Source of the DNA: Phoronis australis
Lineage: Eukaryota; Phoronida; Phoronidae
Reading direction: 5' to 3'
Length of the DNA stretch: 64,000 nt
NCBI GenBank assembly: GCA_002633005.1
Contig: NMRA01000184.1
Location: 627,407 to 691,406 of the forward strand
Shown: positions 60,501 to 64,000 of the stretch, one piece after another
How the letters are laid out: each line of letters begins with the position of its first letter
Numbering within the stretch: position 1 is the first letter of the stretch
Translations under genes and position numbers: made by a program
Notes under the pieces: generated by a model
Database searches by the model: none
Told to the model about the DNA's origin: nothing
Seen by the model: the letters and a program-made list of their open reading frames with translations, nothing else

Positions 60501-61427
60501 CGCCATCCGATTGTAAAAATTCTAGTCCAACCCCTGATCTGAGTAGCTTTGGAACAGAAAAGCTAGCCTGTAGCACTGAACTCGTGACACGTCGGCTCAA
60601 CTGATCAGTATTTTCCACGTTGTGAACAGCGAATGGCCTAAAACCTAGCCCGCGAGAATAGTGTGTATCTCTTGGTATATGAGAATTGCAGCCTCCTGAT
60701 TATGATGTTCTGAGCCAGTTATAGAAGAACCTTGTGCGATATTGGAATTCCTACTTCACCAATAGATATTAGAATTTAGAACGATTCGATTTGTTAATAA
60801 TACAGACTATAGCACTGAATTGTACTAAAAATGGTGTTTTCATTTCAGCATGTAAAATGCTCTAATTGAAGGGACTACATAGTCTCATAACAGCGAAATA
60901 GTGTTGTCTTTACTGGTGTACCTTTAAATTCATAAGATCACTTCTTTCTTACATGAATTCTAGATTGATCAGCGTAAGTTAGACCAAAAACGCGAAATTT
61001 CGGAAACAATCTTTTCCTGGTCGCAAATAGGTTTTATGGTCGTTAAGCAAAGGCCGAATGCACGTCAGTTTTCAGCAGGCATAGTTGGCAAGATTAACTG
61101 TGGTTTCGCCTCGGGGACTCACAAGCTACATGCATACGTGGCGATGCAGAATAGTGTGTACAATAGTGGAGAGGCATTATGAGTACGATTGGAGTGTCTA
61201 TAACTATAAGAGCCCAGAGTAACGATCTTAATTTACTTGCAGGTCCCGTTGTAGGCGGCTTACTTGCAAACACCGTGCCTTTTGAGTGGATCTATCGCAC
61301 CACAGGAATAGTGATAGTTATGTATTCAGCCACATCTATCGTCTTTCGCCATAAGTTGTTGCAACAAACACGTGACGCCGCAAAACGGTTAAGTCAGCAA
61401 CCTATAGCTCGAACATGTGAGGAATAG
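12502..61427 (+). CDS. SLC18 (VMAT/VAChT-like) vesicular transporter, 12 exons, 465 aa
   Basis: A major-facilitator antiporter of the vesicular amine/acetylcholine family, expected in secretory-vesicle membranes. Twelve exons with GT-AG junctions sum to 1398 nt and read through in one frame. TM1 is IVFLAVMLDVLLMTVV (about residues 33-48). A short lumenal loop with three N-glycosylation sequons (N67, N72, N77) follows, then AAKP (K99), RLLQAVGSS (R150), APFLILAGLNLVDG, LLKDPFILVALG, GRWIFCLIGLLLFGTGM and LLGHIADIRH. VMATs are about 515 aa; the shortfall is mostly in the first lumenal loop. Asp in TM1 (D41), the TM2 Lys and the TM4 Arg are kept. Positions matching VMAT2 Glu312, Asp399 and Asp426 are Leu281, Thr395 and an aliphatic residue. 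Monoamine transport is therefore doubtful and the substrate unknown. Intron 2 contains a CTHRC1-like exon and intron 8 two DUF885 genes. Confidence 0.92.
13860..14727. mobile_element. Modular dispersed repeat, copy A
   Basis: It starts with a palindrome (ccacatatttatatgtgg) and a GTCC-rich tract, then carries modules marked by gtgccccctagtgg and gcgccacctagtgg. It ends in gtgggcgtattttaacgc with a hairpin (aacgc tcc gcgtt) and ctcttgtt. The ends tacgcccac and gtgggcgta form short terminal inverted repeats. It lies in transporter intron 1. No protein is encoded and the family is not recognised. Confidence 0.75.
14420..14437. repeat. TA dinucleotide microsatellite
   Basis: A short (TA)n run inside copy A of the modular repeat. 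Confidence 0.8.
15220..15360 (+). CDS. Transporter exon 2 (N-terminus and TM1)
   Basis: The acceptor is catttcag before 15220 and the donor is gtgagt at 15361; it enters and leaves in phase 1. It encodes the cytosolic N-terminus, including CC at residues 19-20, and TM1 with the conserved Asp (FLAVMLDVLLMTVV). Confidence 0.9.
16292..16535. repeat. Dispersed repeat, second copy at 19050-19265
   Basis: Collinear blocks shared with 19050-19265 include caaatatctataaaact, ttctatttttgactttt, gaagttacatcgatagcaaa and ataaatgttcaagatca. Similarity is moderate and the orientation is the same. The family is unidentified; both copies lie in introns of the transporter. Confidence 0.7.
16770..17699 (-). 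CDS. CTHRC1-like protein with coiled coil (5' end incomplete)
   Basis: An open frame of 309 codons on the - strand, bounded upstream by an in-frame TGA at 17702-17700 and ending in TAA. There is no ATG near its start, so it is probably the last exon of a spliced gene. The first half is a long coiled coil (VALQEKVINEL, LQVKVIAELKQNQATLQSRI). The C-terminal 130 residues match the globular domain of collagen triple helix repeat-containing protein 1: ALKIMFLGNLGL, WMITLNGKECANP, FYMDSLPAHTEI, GGICIGVRSG and the closing TGWAGGSTIIVEEI. CTHRC1 is secreted. Here a coiled coil replaces the collagen repeat as the likely oligomerisation region. No signal-peptide exon was found, so a truncated copy is possible. 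It lies antisense in transporter intron 2. Confidence 0.75.
   Translation of the reverse strand, partial: QKFAHAQTAFNSEIRHIGVALDALVKQSTRVLTLEHRVALQEKVINELSSRATLQVKVIAELKQNQATLQSRINEVEDRFRNNMTRWQNDCGVALNQLKANTKIDMGNLTKAQMQIRQEFDYSKTSVSQVIQTVDALKVDIAIMRNKQSNFDSIQLGLNNKMKVLEKQTDEIKPNVHQVTWENEYSKNSGVIQSLTFVKKRSTSALKIMFLGNLGLDKITGERAYMTWMITLNGKECANPSSIKGSFYMDSLPAHTEIIVPSVVGGICIGVRSGTLKIELKLKGPDTRHQPTYTRTGWAGGSTIIVEEI
18804..19005 (+). CDS. Transporter exon 3 (lumenal loop 1 and TM2)
   Basis: The acceptor is catcatctag before 18804 and the donor is gtaatg at 19006. The first bases complete an Asp codon to give VVDPILPD, matching the VMAT VVVPIIPD block. It encodes the lumenal loop with sequons NAS, NKT and NQT and no Cys, then TM2 GVIVAAKPFFEMLTNVFVGYLV with the conserved Lys. 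Confidence 0.9.
19050..19265. repeat. Dispersed repeat, second copy of 16292-16535
   Basis: Collinear with 16292-16535 (caaatatctacaaaact, ttttatttttgactttt, aggtacattggtagcaaa, aaaatgttcaaaatcaga). It sits just inside intron 3 of the transporter. Confidence 0.7.
19266..21803. other. Rest of transporter intron 3, nothing recognised
   Basis: AT-rich sequence with short unsupported ORFs and one ambiguous base (N at 21493). No element with clear ends or coding exon was found here. Confidence 0.5.
21804..21862 (+). CDS. Transporter exon 4 (TM3 start)
   Basis: The acceptor is ttttcgtag before 21804 and the donor is gtaagt at 21863. The first base completes the split Arg codon of DR|VGHRGPMLLGFGFNF, the MFS loop 2-3 and TM3 region corresponding to NRIGYHIPMFAGF in VMATs. 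Confidence 0.88.
22014..22204. mobile_element. Short MITE with GGCGGAT ends, copy 1
   Basis: The left end gcggatccag and the right end ctagatccgcc are inverted relative to each other across about 190 bp. A second element with the same ends lies at 41057-41196. Both are non-coding; this one is in transporter intron 4. Confidence 0.5.
22297..22380 (+). CDS. Transporter exon 5 (TM4)
   Basis: The acceptor is tatttcttcag before 22297 and the donor is gtattt at 22381; phase 1 in and out. It encodes FAYAPNFTLLLTTRLLQAVGSS, matching the VMAT TM4 block with its conserved Arg (R150 here). Confidence 0.92.
22703..22795 (+). CDS. Transporter exon 6 (loop 4-5 and TM5)
   Basis: The acceptor is tccttcatag before 22703 and the donor is gtaagt at 22796. 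It encodes GLAFLAISFPEDEERAKANG, matching the VMAT GLGMLASVYTDDHERGRAMG block, and the start of TM5. Confidence 0.92.
23863..23952 (+). CDS. Transporter exon 7 (TM5 and TM6)
   Basis: The acceptor is tactctgtttcag before 23863 and the donor is gtgagt at 23953. It encodes GYPFGCTIYQFLGRAAPFLI and LAGLNLVDG, close to the VMAT GAPFG...GKSAPFLILAFLALLDG block. Confidence 0.92.
24422..24483 (+). CDS. Transporter exon 8 (end of the N-terminal half)
   Basis: The acceptor is ttttccactgcag before 24422 and the donor is gtaagc at 24484. It encodes LRLCLITPSHARKGMFSSQK, matching the end of TM6 and the central cytosolic loop of VMATs (LQLCILQPSK). It ends on a codon boundary, as exon 9 requires. Confidence 0.88.
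25114..25290 (+). pseudogene. THAP-like fragment at the left TIR
   Basis: An ATG in the left long TIR starts MPRCCCLPRCTHYRLT, which resembles the N-terminal Cys pair of a THAP domain. The rest of the frame (ending in TAG about 58 codons later) has no THAP signature. Because the TIRs include this segment, it mirrors the one on the opposite strand at 25904. Confidence 0.45.
25600..25904 (-). pseudogene. Broken THAP-domain transposase 5' fragment
   Basis: On the - strand an ATG at 25904-25902 starts MLRCYCVPGCAHYRLT followed by LYRFPK, the C-x-C-type start and RFP motif of a THAP zinc finger, and stops at 25794. In another frame downstream the second half of the domain is recognisable: SGKHFQPSDYERD and KVPKKQRVEKGSIPSLLIP. 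The frames do not join and a conserved Cys before HF is Ser, so the copy is dead. THAP domains bind DNA in Kolobok and P-type transposases. Confidence 0.65.
28440..28558. repeat. Inverted repeat (about 33-bp arms)
   Basis: The arm gttgacacggaacaaaatga...gggtgcaacttg is matched in reverse complement by caattgcgcccgatcatctc...tgtcagc, with a few mismatches. It is a probable small foldback element of unknown family. Confidence 0.65.
30105..30250. mobile_element. Foldback MITE, about 145 bp
   Basis: The left arm (gttcagtaacgctaggacct) and the right arm (aggtcctagcg ... agtgaac) are inverted copies. The centre is a strong palindrome, cacgtgttctcat/atgagaacacgtg. A related segment at about 4176-4300 shares tagattttagctaggtccta and gttactgaac, and 16575-16600 shares the block gacctcactaaaaagcac. 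A dispersed non-coding family. Confidence 0.7.
32009..33895 (+). CDS. Secreted DUF885-family protein, copy 1 (628 aa, intronless)
   Basis: A single open exon with ATG at 32009 in a good context (aacATGg). The frame is open further upstream but lacks another ATG. A signal peptide (MAVLMTVCLTVVALCRSSAA) is followed by a full-length DUF885 domain. The signature HEADPGHHMQ is at residues 412-421 and EGWALYAEDLG starts at E457. Conserved HE..PGH and EGWALY blocks suggest metal ligands, in keeping with placement of the family among zinc-peptidase-like folds. The true substrate is unknown. Several N-glycosylation sequons fit an extracellular protein. The C-terminus has a hydrophobic stretch (GILCTIAAWFSVCTM) that could be a membrane anchor or GPI signal. 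It lies sense inside the transporter's intron 8 and is paired with a homologue at 45941. Confidence 0.93.
   Translation: MAVLMTVCLTVVALCRSSAADEIAELSRLVSDFEDWRFREFPEYATSAGIHNFNDQLESFSFDRFKVRKSQVEQFLRRLKEIGSTRLDRKNRTTFKVLKSNLDAFVTGYAWHAYGMLNPFSFLEGIHLEFKYVISKTRFKTKSDFVMYIARLQKLPQQISEQMQLMNRAIRSGITNHVVSVQEVPSQIDDLFNRTLEDLEMYRPFKQLLENMSDISNADKESLRNQVKAVLSSQIVPMFQRLSRFLKDEYIPNCRPSIGVSTFPQGKEYYQACLNWHLSVSMTPDEVHARGLKEVRRLKAEMTKIARRTGFNGTLMEFYDTLKRNTIFFKETADEILDFYNDIIFKRVKPQLKSLFGDYPDYPVEVKPLTFNGPAGMYSSPTDDGSTPGIFWVNLRNPEKRATFDMPALALHEADPGHHMQITYKLREDLPLFRKRLDYNKYYACPFHFPFFTSFSEGWALYAEDLGLEMKGVYANDYELFGKYASEMFRACRLVVDTGIHAMNWTRDRAIDYMVNHTFFLRSQMTIEVNRYITWPGQACAYKIGQMKILELRRMAERKLGQVFNIAEFHGVVLRMGSVPLFVLEEEVKEWVEEKLSERSNAVHCCSVGILCTIAAWFSVCTMDIKLL
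33896..37330. other. Intronic stretch after DUF885 copy 1
   Basis: No canonical AATAAA follows the stop within about 500 bp. The 75-codon frame at 34375-34602 and the hydrophobic frame at 34780-35046 have no recognisable domain. A dispersed repeat lies at 35608-35760; the rest is unassigned. Confidence 0.45.
35608..35760. repeat. Dispersed repeat, second copy of 8690-8870
   Basis: Shares ordered blocks with 8690-8870 (gccaacccca, gatgttcttgtt, taatggaaat, gggaataaaaggcctaattt). Confidence 0.6.
37331..39617. mobile_element. Modular dispersed repeat, copy B (longest)
   Basis: It begins tgcgcccacatatttgtatg and ends gtgggcgcatttcaacgc + hairpin (aacgc tct gcgtt) + ctcttg; tgcgcccac and gtgggcgca are terminal inverted repeats. 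Near the 5' end is a GTCCGTCCGGC minisatellite. The body repeats a module of about 450 bp: the marker ctgtatcttcaaag recurs near 37612, 38069 and 38510, each followed by atttggcatata and gcgc/ccacctagtg-type blocks. A non-matching segment (about 38990-39550) interrupts it before the conserved 3' end. No transposase was found. Confidence 0.75.
37378..37470. repeat. GTCCGTCCGGC minisatellite
   Basis: About nine imperfect copies of a 10-bp unit (cggcgtccgt) lie near the 5' end of modular repeat copy B. They create Arg/Pro/Ser/Val-rich spurious ORFs in all frames. Copy A carries a shorter GTCC-rich tract in the same place. Confidence 0.9.
40267..41520. mobile_element. Foldback DNA element with AACCAGGTTTAA subterminal repeats
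   Basis: The left end (ggaac..ttcaacagccgatttcataa) matches the reverse complement of the right end (gggaactcttgcagcaaatttcataa). Inside both ends lie many variants of aaccaggtttaa and tagaccaggtc. The arms extend roughly 150 bp with moderate identity. The centre includes a nested GGCGGAT-ended MITE. No coding sequence was recognised. Confidence 0.65.
41057..41196. mobile_element. Short MITE with GGCGGAT ends, copy 2
   Basis: The left end ggcggatctaaggggtcc and right end atccgcccct are inverted, and the interior is C/T-rich like the copy at 22014-22204. It is nested inside the foldback element at 40267-41520. Confidence 0.5.
41521..42673. other. Intronic stretch, no gene recognised
   Basis: Overlapping ORFs on both strands at 41550-41975 (one of 141 codons) have no family signature and look like chance frames. 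Confidence 0.4.
42674..43103. mobile_element. MITE with about 45-bp terminal inverted repeats
   Basis: The left arm ccggttgcatgaaacagtcc then caaatagggactcaactaagg is matched by the reverse complement of the right arm (cttagttgagtccctatttg, then ggacta.ttcatgcatccgg). The interior is AT-rich and non-coding. A third partial arm-like block (ggtgttgcatgaaaagatcc) lies near 42894. Confidence 0.75.
43824..44002. repeat. About 88-bp tandem duplication
   Basis: Two copies each run from tttgcattcatc through acacggttaaacatgaa to ctctcttagttggtcac, with small indels. They overlap short spurious ORFs. Confidence 0.85.
44602..44811 (+). promoter_or_regulatory. Cluster of nuclear-receptor half-sites with CREs
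   Basis: Seven TGACCT hexamers (AGGTCA on the other strand) lie in one orientation at 44602, 44633, 44639, 44770, 44785, 44799 and 44806. 44633/44639 abut (DR0) and 44799/44806 are spaced by one base (DR1, the RXR-heterodimer type). A perfect CRE palindrome TGACGTCA starts at 44699, and another TGACGTC is near 44732. The cluster is 1.1-1.3 kb upstream of DUF885 copy 2. Part may be a degenerate tandem repeat of about 14.5 bp. Confidence 0.35.
45522..45529 (+). promoter_or_regulatory. Candidate TATA box for DUF885 copy 2
   Basis: TATATAAA lies about 420 bp before the ATG at 45941. It would imply a 5' UTR of about 390 nt without introns. The support is the motif and its position only. Confidence 0.25.
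45941..47860 (+). CDS. Secreted DUF885-family protein, copy 2 (639 aa, intronless)
   Basis: A single-exon homologue of the gene at 32009, roughly half identical by eye along its length. The ATG at 45941 has a weak context. A second ATG at 45962 (MRLCFRIDGLFLLLAFVG) has A at -3 and gives a cleaner signal peptide ending about SFA, so translation may start there. HEADPGHHMQ is at 422-431 and EGWALYAEDLG starts at E467, 45 residues apart as in copy 1. Many sequons (NRS, NIT, NNT, NLS) suggest a glycosylated extracellular protein. The C-terminus (Thr/Ser-rich spacer, then PIYWTLMVALFCNLYTTYF) looks like a GPI-attachment signal. Predicted metallopeptidase-like; the substrate is unknown. It is sense-oriented in transporter intron 8. 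Confidence 0.94.
   Translation: MSVCSLRMRLCFRIDGLFLLLAFVGLSFADEVADLENIASEFWTWRLRDDPEFATQSGIHDFDDNLRSYDYGQFQVRKEKCEVLLGKLRRIDTSKLSSSSKLSFDVLEDNLMVFIDGFQWRNYGNLNPINFLEGIHMNMDFFVSHMDFKNKVDYDFYLKRLRALPTQVTQIIGLMERAIQEGTTNHNVSVLRVPSQIDSLINRSTEDLAAYKPFKDTLTNITSINNTEKQDLRTRAKTVLSTMVVPSFQNLSRFMQNQYIPKCRNTYGVGGLPRGEEYYKACLKWHLSTDMTPEEVHQKGHDEVKRLEEEMLKIARRNGFTGTTLAEFFGILRNDSRFYRNSSQELLDMYNEIIFQRIKPQLPKLFNDIPNYPLEVKPMEFDGPGGSYSSAAEDGSRPGIFWVNLFNPEKRATFDMASLSLHEADPGHHMQISYMIREKNPSFRKHLDFSKYFACPFHFPFFTAYTEGWALYAEDLGIEMGSYIDDYELFGKYSSEMFRACRLVVDTGLHAKGWSRDRAVNFMVEHTFDLRSQLEIEIDRYITWPGQACAYKIGQLKFQELRSKVQNTLGEAFDVAEFHDVVLRIGAVPLRILERRVDEWIQDKKVSTTTKPTSNALMTQPIYWTLMVALFCNLYTTYF
47929..47934 (+). terminator. 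Candidate variant polyadenylation signal (ATTAAA)
   Basis: ATTAAA lies 69 bp after the DUF885 copy 2 stop codon. If used, the nested gene would end its own transcript inside the host intron. Confidence 0.3.
47935..50260. other. Intronic stretch after DUF885 copy 2
   Basis: Apart from the foldback element at 48239-48435 I see no gene or element with defined ends. Short ORFs on both strands lack signatures. Confidence 0.45.
48239..48435. mobile_element. Foldback MITE with CACTCAG ends
   Basis: The left arm cactcagccagttggttcag then gtaagctaagca is matched by the inverted right arm (tgcttagcttac ... gccagctgactgagtg). The element is 197 bp, non-coding, and of an unrecognised family. Confidence 0.65.
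50261..50551 (+). CDS. Unidentified small open frame (possible exon)
   Basis: A frame of 96 codons open from a TAA at 50258-50260 to a TGA, with no ATG. It encodes a basic, helix-prone sequence (IPVSEIKNLVTTCF, SVELVAKADLVNSLRLRSI, AALILRAARKRILETAQQYF). The even spread of Lys, Arg, Glu and Leu is more protein-like than neighbouring frames. I do not recognise the family. There is no convincing acceptor upstream, so it could be a decayed exon, part of a transposon, or chance. Confidence 0.2.
   Translation, partial: AGKQVRRQAWGRTGHREVIRVVCLAAIIPVSEIKNLVTTCFPRIKNCVKHGSDTSVELVAKADLVNSLRLRSIKYAALILRAARKRILETAQQYFP
51700..52113. mobile_element. Modular dispersed repeat, copy C (short)
   Basis: It carries module blocks (gtccccttggtggtaatttt, gcgccccctagtgacatt) and ends gggcgcatatcaacgc with a hairpin caacgc..gcgttg and ctctagttt, the same 3' terminus as the other copies. 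The 5' end is not clear. Confidence 0.65.
52412..53441. mobile_element. Modular dispersed repeat, copy D
   Basis: Two modules (ctatatcttcaaagg near 52420, ctgtatcttcaaagg near 52862, about 441 bp apart) with gcgccacctagtgg blocks. The 3' end reads gtgggcacatttcaacgctc with one hairpin mismatch (gcatt for gcgtt). It ends just 110 bp before transporter exon 9. Confidence 0.7.
53551..53713 (+). CDS. Transporter exon 9 (TM7)
   Basis: The acceptor is tatatttttcag before 53551 and the donor is gtgagg at 53714. It encodes LLKDPFILVALGFGFVQHFG and GIFLATGPAWMLFTLKAQQW, matching VMAT LLKDPYILVAAG...ILEPTLPIWMM. The VMAT TM7 Glu is Leu281 here, and the lumenal Cys after TM7 is missing. The 3' two-thirds of this exon is duplicated at 55110-55206. 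Confidence 0.92.
53944..54164. repeat. 17-bp minisatellite, 13 copies
   Basis: The unit ggcctctgagtcattat is repeated 13 times with minor variants in transporter intron 9. Confidence 0.95.
55110..55206 (+). pseudogene. Duplicate 3' part of transporter exon 9
   Basis: Repeats the last 97 nt of exon 9 with one visible silent change (aag/aaa) and the same donor gtgagg, but it has no acceptor or 5' third. It is most likely the same exon from the other haplotype placed twice by assembly, so it should not be counted as an extra exon. Confidence 0.85.
55438..55522. repeat. 17-bp minisatellite, 5 copies
   Basis: The same unit and flanks as 53944-54164 but with only 5 copies; it looks like the short allele of a VNTR. 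Confidence 0.95.
56676..56806 (+). CDS. Transporter exon 10 (TM8 and TM9)
   Basis: The acceptor is attacaatttcag before 56676 and the donor is gtgagt at 56807. It encodes GAVLASAVVFHLLATLVTGW and RIGRWIFCLIGLLLFGTGMI, matching the VMAT KMGRWLCSLIGMLVVGTS block. Confidence 0.92.
56807..58632. other. Transporter intron 10, nothing recognised
   Basis: AT-rich sequence with no repeat element of defined ends and no supported exon. Confidence 0.55.
58633..58816 (+). CDS. Transporter exon 11 (TM9-TM10)
   Basis: The acceptor is tttgttttttcag before 58633 and the donor is gtaagt at 58817. It encodes VFGPEIAVRIGHGTVLCVIS then PLLGHIADIRHRSNYGATYG. The VMAT counterpart is [24 protein letters not shown]. 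The Asp ending that block is Thr395 here (GLYTASYNFG). Confidence 0.92.
58817..61242. other. Transporter intron 11, nothing recognised
   Basis: No supported exon or element. Short ORFs on both strands (for example 59755-60003) lack signatures. Confidence 0.55.
61243..61427 (+). CDS. Transporter exon 12 (TM11-TM12, stop)
   Basis: The acceptor is atttacttgcag before 61243 and TAG is at 61425-61427. It encodes GPVVGGLLANTVPFEWIYRT then TGIVIVMYSATSIVF and a basic tail ending ARTCEE. VMATs have an Asp in TM11 that pairs with the TM2 Lys; here the aligned position is aliphatic. The tail lacks the long acidic dileucine region of vertebrate VMATs. Confidence 0.9.
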
Positions 61428-61599
61428 TTGAAAACAGTTTGCTTCACTTCTAATACGTCAGTATGAAAGAATTTAGTTTTCTAAGAGAGATTGTAAATGA
61501 CGCTTTATTCACACCTCAGTTTTCACCTTTGCATTCAAAACAAACCAGTCCTACACCTTACGCTTGAGTCCTGTCGATAGTAGTGTGCGCTTATAGTGC

Positions 61600-61841
61600 C
61601 TGTTGCCATGCTGTTGTATCTTTAAAACCCTTGAAGGACATTTATGAAATGTGGATGGATCTTCATAGATTTTCGTATCATGTTATATGCTTCTATTTAA
61701 GCTAGGAGAGGACGACTGATATTGATCCCCGGATGTACATCTAAATGCCGTGGAAATATCAGTGAAGTGAGCACCCTTCATGTCATTATCATTTGTGGTG
61801 CACGTGATAGGCGCGTATCAACGCTTTGCGTTGCTCTTGTT
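61600..61841. mobile_element. Modular dispersed repeat, copy E (3' end only)
   Basis: Degraded module blocks (tatctttaaaacccttgaag, tttatgaaatg) are followed by a well-kept terminus: ggcgcgtatcaacgc, hairpin aacgc ttt gcgtt, ctcttgtt. Confidence 0.6.
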
Positions 61842-61944
61842 AGGTAATTTATTGTTGCGACATAGCTATACCCACGTTACGGTTGTTTGAATTTGAAACT
61901 TATTGTCTTTTAAAACAGAACTACGTGTAGTTGTTTACAGCGTC

Positions 61945-61950
61945 AATAAA
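61945..61950 (+). terminator. Candidate polyadenylation signal of the transporter gene
   Basis: A canonical AATAAA 518 bp after the stop codon, followed by T-rich sequence (ttgttcaatatctttctgtttttgg region). Confidence 0.4.
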
Positions 61951-61960
61951 ATTGTTCAAT

Positions 61961-64000
61961 ATCTTTCTGTTTTTGGGCACCACTGATACACAAGTACACG
62001 GTTTCGTCCTTTCCACCAGCTTGAATATTAAATTTGGTGGAGTAAATGAATCAGTTCATGTGCGTTTCCCATGAAAGTGGACGGGAGTAAGGTCTGTTAG
62101 AACCGATGTTTTTCGAAATGTTTGCGCACATAGACTGGATAGCCAAAAGGCTGTCATGACCTCATTCTCAACATATTTAAGAATGTCAAAAATTCATTCT
62201 TGAGAACCATTTATGTTCAATTTTGGAGCGCATTGTAAGCTGTCGATGTTGTCAGTACGTTTGTTATCGAATACTGCATTAACCATCTACTAGCTATTTT
62301 AAGTGAAATGTACATTTTATTGTTCAGTGCCCATGGAGTGCATTATACGTCAAATCAGCATGTTTACTGAATACTCTGCCACCCGAATGCGCACGAGCTA
62401 CGCACGCTGAACTCGAACCTGTGGGACTCGTGTATTGCAAGGATCACTCTCAACTTCAGGATCATCTTAATCAGAGGGCCTACCAAGCACTTGCCCGGCA
62501 TTTCCTACGCTGATCCAATAAGTTCCAAGGCATTTGGGGTCAGATATAAAATAAATGTAATGAAACGAGCTTAGACTCTCAGTGCCGGATTTACTTCCGA
62601 GTAAACCATCACTGCTACAATTAGGTGTGGGTCATCACCAAACAAAACTAAGACCCTGTCTTGCCGATCCAGCGCAAGTTTCGTGGAAAGCAAAAAAGTG
62701 AGTGAGGAACAAGCCGATGTCAATAATAACCTTTCTTTTGAAGTGGAACGCTTCCTGTCATGAGACTGGGTTAAGATGACGTTTCAGACACTGAATTTTG
62801 TCAGCAAAAAGCGAAAAGTTCCATGGTCTAGACTGTGGTATAGATACCCTCATTGGCAAACCCTCGAATTATCACTCATTGATAAGAAATTAATTTCCTC
62901 TCTGAAGAGCTGAACCGAAGCGCGGGCACAATTTGCTAGGCTAGTATGTATCGTGTAGACCTGGTAGATCACGGCGACATGGTTCGGCATGAATGCGAGT
63001 ATCTGAAACACTATAGGCAACATTACTGTGTGAAAACTGTAATAGTTTTTTCGAATTGTACTGAAAAATAATTTAAGGCAACTTGAAAGCAATGTTAACA
63101 AGTGTTAAAATTGCTCTCCCAGTGGTTTTTGTGCATGATTGTGGAACGTTCATTTTCGAAGGATGAAACTTAAGAAAAACAAACTCGCAGCACAATCCAG
63201 GAAACAGCTTTTAAAACTCACTCACGAGTATAAAAACGAGACTCTGGGATCTGTTGACTTGGGAGTTGATTCCTGGCCTCCTAGCTCGAAAATGCTTGTG
63301 TCAAGTATTTTAGAGTTTGCGAAAAAGTAAGATCACGCAATATACCACGCAAAATCTCGTGAGTAAAAAGCGAGTGTTTTGCGAGTATGCTCGCTGAAGA
63401 CTCTGGTTTAATTTACCCGGCGATAAGCAAAGCAACAAAAGATTCACTGTACTTCTCCAGTTCTTCCTTGTACATACCGACTTTCACCGGCCTACTTTCA
63501 CCGGCCTACTTTCACCGGCCTACTTTCACCGGCCTACTTTCACCGGCCTACTTTCCCGTGTTGGTGGCAATACGACTCTCGATTGTTGGCGATGCGTCTC
63601 ACAATAGGGCCGTCAAGTGTTACACAGCGACACTCGAATCTCGCTGCATTTACCCACAATGTTGTAAATGAGTAGACTCAGGGTTTCGCGCCATTGAAGT
63701 TCCACATGTTCTCGGCTGCATTACTCTTTTCGTCCTTCCAACGCTTAAGATGTATTAGGCCTAGTGTTTTTCTATGGACTTCAACTCCGACTGGAGAAAG
63801 TTGAATAAACTTGACAAATATCTGCGGATGCGTGGCAAGTTAACATTTCTTGTTTTTATGGTTGATGTGCAGTTTTACGAATGGAATCCATGAGTGCCTT
63901 TTTGGCTAACAGGCGGATTCATTCTTAATTTTACCCCACATACACAGAACAAATGTGCACATGGCTGCATATTGCCAACCTTCCGGGTGTTCCCCGTCCA
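61961..64000. other. Downstream intergenic region
   Basis: No gene recognised on either strand. Only the 14-bp repeat at 63481-63550 stands out. Confidence 0.5.
63481..63550. repeat. 14-bp tandem repeat, 5 perfect copies
   Basis: The unit ctttcaccggccta is repeated five times exactly, then a partial ctttcc. It gives a repetitive spurious peptide in the frame at 63387-63671. Confidence 0.95.

Larger units (their letters stand above)
61428..61960 (+). other. Probable 3' UTR of the transporter, with repeat insertion
   Basis: The region runs from the stop to an AATAAA at 61945-61950. It contains the 3' end of modular repeat copy E (about 61600-61841). Transcript extent cannot be seen from sequence alone. 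Confidence 0.4.

Noticed and set aside
1-64000. CRISPR arrays, bacterial operons or phage-type systems
   Set aside because: The window is clearly spliced animal DNA; the tandem repeats seen have no unique spacers and no associated genes.

Overview
The window is nuclear DNA from an invertebrate animal. Coding sequence is broken into short exons with matching GT-AG junctions. The recognisable genes are animal families (a tensin-type SH2 protein, an SLC18/VMAT-like transporter, a CTHRC1-like secreted protein), and the non-coding DNA is AT-rich and crowded with small inverted-repeat elements. A marine invertebrate such as a cnidarian or a non-vertebrate deuterostome would fit, but the sequence alone does not settle the phylum. 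Three single N bases (15995, 21493, 55109) show that this is a draft assembly.

Layout, all on the + strand unless stated. (1) 1-10805: the 3' end of a gene with a tensin-type SH2 domain. Three exons are visible (6773-6871, 7986-8157, 9177-9371), followed by a roughly 1.4 kb 3' UTR; earlier exons were not found. (2) 12502-61427: a complete SLC18-family (VMAT/VAChT-like) vesicular transporter gene that I assembled from 12 coding exons. All junctions are in phase, the first coding exon is only 4 nt, and the predicted protein is 465 aa. (3) Intron 2 holds, on the - strand, a long exon with a coiled coil and a CTHRC1-like C-terminal domain (16770-17699). (4) Intron 8 is about 29 kb and contains two intronless, full-length DUF885 genes (32009-33895 and 45941-47860). 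Each has a signal peptide, an HEADPGHH plus EGWALYAE predicted metal-binding pair, and a hydrophobic C-terminus.

Mobile elements fill much of the rest. There is a TTAA-flanked Kolobok-like element with THAP-domain remnants (24846-26172). A dispersed family built from roughly 440 bp modules appears in five places and always ends in the same small hairpin. Several MITE or foldback elements are also present. The segment 53617-56446 consists of two near-identical copies joined at an N, differing mainly in the copy number of a 17-bp repeat. This looks like two alleles placed in series by the assembler, and it duplicates part of transporter exon 9.

The main biological points are these. The transporter keeps the SLC18 fold signatures but has lost several acidic residues that VMATs use for amine and proton handling, and has lost both cysteines of the lumenal disulfide. 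A pair of predicted secreted metallopeptidase-like DUF885 genes sits inside one of its introns in the same orientation. A cluster of nuclear-receptor half-sites, including DR0 and DR1 arrangements, lies about 1.2 kb upstream of the second DUF885 gene.
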